A stretch of DNA of 64,000 nt from Verrucomicrobiia bacterium. Its GTDB lineage: Bacteria > Verrucomicrobiota > Verrucomicrobiia > Verrucomicrobiales > Akkermansiaceae. Location: NCBI GenBank assembly GCA_030432565.1, contig JAUIGV010000028.1, positions 1-64,000 on the forward strand. Reading direction: 5' to 3'. The translations under genes and the position numbers were made by a program. This document shows positions 61,572 to 64,000 of this stretch, piece by piece; the stretch's first letter is position 1; the number at the start of each line of letters is the position of its first letter. The notes beneath the pieces were generated by a model. The model saw nothing but the letters and a program-made list of their open reading frames with translations. It searched no databases and was not told the DNA's origin.

Positions 61572-62327
61572 CTATGATCCTGCCGCATCGTCATCGAGAA
61601 ACCAGCCGACATTTCCATGTTTTTGCAAAAAACTCGCCGGCACGTCCGGTCCCACCTCACCAGAAATGGCGCGATGGACGATTTCTTTCTTCGATGCACC
61701 ACGAGCCATCAAAACCACCCGCTTCGCCTCTAGAATCGTCGCGACTCCCATCGTAATGGCATGGGTCGGGACGTTTTCCTCGCCTCCAAAGCCCGGCGCG
61801 GCATCCACAATCGTCTTGCGCGCCAAGGTCACCCGGCGCGTCCGGCTCTCCGCCGAACTGCCTTTCTCGTTAAACCCAATGTGTCCTTCACCTCCAATGC
61901 CAAGAAGCTGCCAGTCAATCCCACCGGCCGCCTGAATCGCCGCCTCGTATTCAGCAGCTGCTTGATCAGGATTCTCCGCCACCGAAGGCGGCACGTTCAC
62001 GTTTTCCGGCTTCACATCGACATGATCGAAAAGATTTTTCCACATCTCGCACCAGTAGCTTCGCTCATGGTCGCGACCCAACCCCTCATATTCATCCAAG
62101 TTAAAGCTGATCACATTTGCGAACGAAAGTCCCTCTTCCCGATGTCGACGGATCAATTCCGCGTAGAAAGGAAGCGGCGTGCTACCCGTTGCGAGCCCCA
62201 GAACTGCAGGCTTTCCTTCCCCGGCACGGCTTTTCAGCAGAGCCTCAACTTCATCAGCGAGAGCGCGACAAAGTTCATCAACTTCCCCCACCAGCGCCTC
62301 TTGCGAACCAATCTGAACTTTTTTCAC
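61572..62327 (-). CDS. nagB: Glucosamine-6-phosphate deaminase (NagB)
   Basis: The 251-aa product converts glucosamine-6-phosphate to fructose-6-phosphate and ammonia. Motifs: VLGLATGSTPLPFYAELIRR, VISFNLDEYEGLG with the catalytic Asp, and LLGIGGEGHIGFNEKGS, where Glu replaces the more usual Asp in GxDGHIGFNE. The GTG at 62327 (MKKVQIGSQEALV) is preferred; a TTG 27 bases upstream would add an atypical nine residues. As first gene of the operon it indicates amino-sugar catabolism. NagA and a kinase are not in the window. Confidence 0.87.
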   Translation of the reverse strand: MKKVQIGSQEALVGEVDELCRALADEVEALLKSRAGEGKPAVLGLATGSTPLPFYAELIRRHREEGLSFANVISFNLDEYEGLGRDHERSYWCEMWKNLFDHVDVKPENVNVPPSVAENPDQAAAEYEAAIQAAGGIDWQLLGIGGEGHIGFNEKGSSAESRTRRVTLARKTIVDAAPGFGGEENVPTHAITMGVATILEAKRVVLMARGASKKEIVHRAISGEVGPDVPASFLQKHGNVGWFLDDDAAGS

Positions 62328-62460
62328 GTAAATCGAAATAGCTTGTTGGAGCAATACGTAACCAGTTTCGACTATTGATCAAGCTTCTCTTTTTTCATAG
62401 CAAGATCAGCCGAAAGCAACGAGCTTCTTTCCGGAACCAAGAAAAACCTCTTTAACAACC

Positions 62461-63759
62461 ATGGACAATAATCGACGAACCATCCTGAAAACCGGCACCG
62501 CGGCCTCACTTGCCGCCGCCGTCCCCAACATCCTGAAGGCACAAAACACGCCTGATCAGATCAAAATCGGCGTCATCGGCTGCGGTGGTCGCGGAAGCGG
62601 CGCCCTCGCCCAGGCCATGAATGCCGACCCAAATGTCATTCTTTGGGCCATCGGTGATGCTTTCGAAGGCGGAGTCCAAAACGCCGTTCGGGTCGGCACC
62701 CGCTACAACGAACGTATGCAGGCTCCCAAGGAACGCCAATTCATCGGCCTCGATGCTTACAAAGGAGTCATTGCTTCCGGTGTTGACGTCGTTCTTCTCT
62801 GCACCCCTCCGCACTTCCGTCCGCAGCACCTCCGTGCTGCTGTCGAAGCTGGCAAACACGCTTTCGTCGAGAAACCCATGGCCATCGACATGCCGGGCGT
62901 CAAATCCGTCATCGAATCCGCTCAAATGGCCAAGAAGAAGGGCACCGCGATCCAACACGGCTTCTGCTGGCGCTTCCACCCCGGCACCAAACAGGCTTAC
63001 GAAAAAGTCCTCGCCGGTGAACTGGGTCGCGTCGTTTCCGTTTACGGAACCTACATGCTTAACCCGGTGGCCCCTCTCGCCAATGGCGTCAAGAAGCCTG
63101 ATGGCATGGGCGACGTGGAATTCCAGATGCGCTACTGGCAGAACTTCGAGTGGCTCTGCGGAACTGCTCTGGTCGAGCAGTGCATCCACACCGTCGATAA
63201 AGTCGGCTGGGCCATGAACGACGTCGCTCCCATCGCGGCTGTCGCAAACGGCGGACGCTCCCATCGTCAGGACCAATCCAACCTCTTCGACCACTACGAC
63301 GTCACTTATGAGTATCCAAATGGAGTCATGGCACACGTTGGCCAGCGCCAGATGAATAACACACACAGTGAGGTCAAGGACCGCGTCTTCTGCGAAAACG
63401 GGACCATGTATTCTCCCGGCCGCTGCTCCATCAAAGACGTCTCCGGCAAGACCACTTGGCGCGTTCGCCCCGAGAAGGGAGTCGAGGACAACATGTATCA
63501 GGTTTGCCACAACGAGTTCTTCGCCGCCCTCCGCGCCGGCAAGATCATCAACACCGGCGAATACATGGCCAAGTCAACTGCTCTCGGACTTCTCGGCCGC
63601 GAAGCCGCTCACACCGGCAAGCGCATCACCTGGGAAGATTACTGGAAGAGCGAGGAAGACCAGGCGCCGGACGACATCAAGTTCAGCGACTCCTTCCCCG
63701 TCGCCCCCGTCCCGCAGCCAGGCCGCGAACGCCCAAAGACCAAGCCTTCACGGGCTTAG
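62461..63759 (+). CDS. Tat-exported Gfo/Idh/MocA-family oxidoreductase
   Basis: The 432-aa protein begins MDNNRRTILKTGTAASLAAA, a twin-arginine signal of the kind frequent in Planctomycetes and Verrucomicrobia. The Rossmann motif is IGVIGCGGRGSGALA. EKPMAIDMPGVKSVIESAQ and QHGFCWRFHPGTKQA carry family catalytic residues, and EQCIHTVDKVGWAM holds the conserved His. The C-terminal VCHNEFFAALRAGKIINTGEYMAKST matches the family. Tat-dependent members carry a tightly bound NAD and act on glycans in the periplasm (as for alpha-N-acetylgalactosaminidase-like enzymes). It is divergent from nagB and followed by a strong terminator. Confidence 0.9.
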   Translation: MDNNRRTILKTGTAASLAAAVPNILKAQNTPDQIKIGVIGCGGRGSGALAQAMNADPNVILWAIGDAFEGGVQNAVRVGTRYNERMQAPKERQFIGLDAYKGVIASGVDVVLLCTPPHFRPQHLRAAVEAGKHAFVEKPMAIDMPGVKSVIESAQMAKKKGTAIQHGFCWRFHPGTKQAYEKVLAGELGRVVSVYGTYMLNPVAPLANGVKKPDGMGDVEFQMRYWQNFEWLCGTALVEQCIHTVDKVGWAMNDVAPIAAVANGGRSHRQDQSNLFDHYDVTYEYPNGVMAHVGQRQMNNTHSEVKDRVFCENGTMYSPGRCSIKDVSGKTTWRVRPEKGVEDNMYQVCHNEFFAALRAGKIINTGEYMAKSTALGLLGREAAHTGKRITWEDYWKSEEDQAPDDIKFSDSFPVAPVPQPGRERPKTKPSRA

Positions 63760-63801
63760 GTCCCGCGCATTATCAAGTCTGACCTATTTCTCGGGTCTCA
63801 G

Positions 63802-63835
63802 AGAGGCGGTCGTTTTTACGGCCGCCTCTTTCTTT
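63802..63835 (+). terminator. Intrinsic terminator after the Tat oxidoreductase
   Basis: AGAGGCGGTCGT (63802-63813) pairs with ACGGCCGCCTCT (63818-63829), 12 bp with one G-U and a TTTT loop, followed by TTCTTT. It lies 42 bases after the stop codon. Confidence 0.9.
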
Positions 63836-63981
63836 GCTGAAATCTCAACGACCTCTATTCAAACCCTTCGCCGACTACCCCGCCCCAAACAAACGAAAAC
63901 ACTGAAAACCAATTGCCGTTCCTTCACTTGGCCAACCTACTTTTGGAGCAGGCTTGGTAGATAAAACTGCAACAGTGGCCG

Positions 63982-64000
63982 AGACCATTTACCAGAAGTG
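63982..64000 (+). repeat. Third copy of the CTAGACC-type repeat at the window edge
   Basis: AGACCATTTACCAGAAGTG differs at one position from 57119-57137. It runs to the end of the window, so whether a partner inverted copy lies beyond is unknown. It follows an operon terminator, as does the first element. Confidence 0.55.

Noticed and set aside
62506-63510. 334-codon frame antisense to the Tat oxidoreductase gene
   Set aside because: The plus-strand gene has a Tat signal, Rossmann motif and terminator; the antisense frame has none.
1-64000. CRISPR arrays, prophage genes or integrase-bounded islands
   Set aside because: No regularly spaced repeats, phage structural genes or integrase genes were seen; the four-unit Y RNA array has unequal spacing and structured units rather than CRISPR repeats.

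Overview
The window looks like a chromosomal segment of a member of the Verrucomicrobiota (PVC superphylum), probably Verrucomicrobiales. This is an inference from family content: a ThuA / beta-propeller / cytochrome c fusion, DUF1080 with Gfo/Idh/MocA dehydrogenases, two secreted sulfatases, a PEP-CTERM-like surface protein, an ECF sigma factor beside a Ser/Thr kinase with WD40 repeats, and secretin-like modules. About 50 genes are supported. No ribosomal RNA, canonical tRNA gene or CRISPR array was seen.

Layout. 1-0.9 kb: the edge of an IS3-family element interrupting a secreted beta-repeat protein. 1-6.2 kb: a DUF5685 protein with a Cys-rich tail, a secreted helical-repeat protein, a DUF1537-type four-carbon acid sugar kinase, a lipoprotein made of a secretin C-terminal module, and a small membrane protein. 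6.2-15.4 kb: the ThuA/cytochrome fusion, a sulfatase, an M50 protease, a secretin remnant and a beta-helix surface protein. 15.5-20 kb: WD40 kinase plus ECF sigma factor. 20.1-24 kb: a suf operon (fur-like, sufC, sufB, sufD) behind a Fur/PerR-type box. 24-29.7 kb: a serine hydrolase, small secreted proteins, and a PpiC-DUF3570-ApbE-DUF4266 operon in which the DUF3570 signal-peptide region is frameshifted. 29.8-42.7 kb: CPBP protease, class III FBPase, pterin dehydratase, tandem Wzz-like proteins, kexin-like protease, sulfatase and a 1041-aa secreted protein.

The most notable region is 42.8-55.2 kb, an RNA-repair island: divergent rtcR, a sigma-54 promoter, a Ro60/TROVE gene (rsr), an array of four Y RNAs, rtcB, then hen1-pnkp (overlapping by ATGA), an ankyrin-repeat gene and rtcA. 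Three of the four Y RNAs carry a circularly permuted tRNA-like module in which the T arm precedes the D arm and the acceptor stem is closed by a loop. One of them retains a CCA between the two acceptor strands. Two RNA-sealing routes (RtcA/RtcB and Pnkp/Hen1) are thus placed together with a Ro ribonucleoprotein under a regulator whose CARF domain senses tRNA fragments in characterised homologues.

55.2-64 kb: an M32 carboxypeptidase, a gene-poor stretch with a 174-bp inverted-repeat element, and a leftward operon nagB-araC-MFS-small membrane protein-Gfo/Idh-DUF1080. A divergent Tat-exported Gfo/Idh/MocA protein follows. This cluster probably handles an amino-sugar-containing glycan by a 3-keto route.
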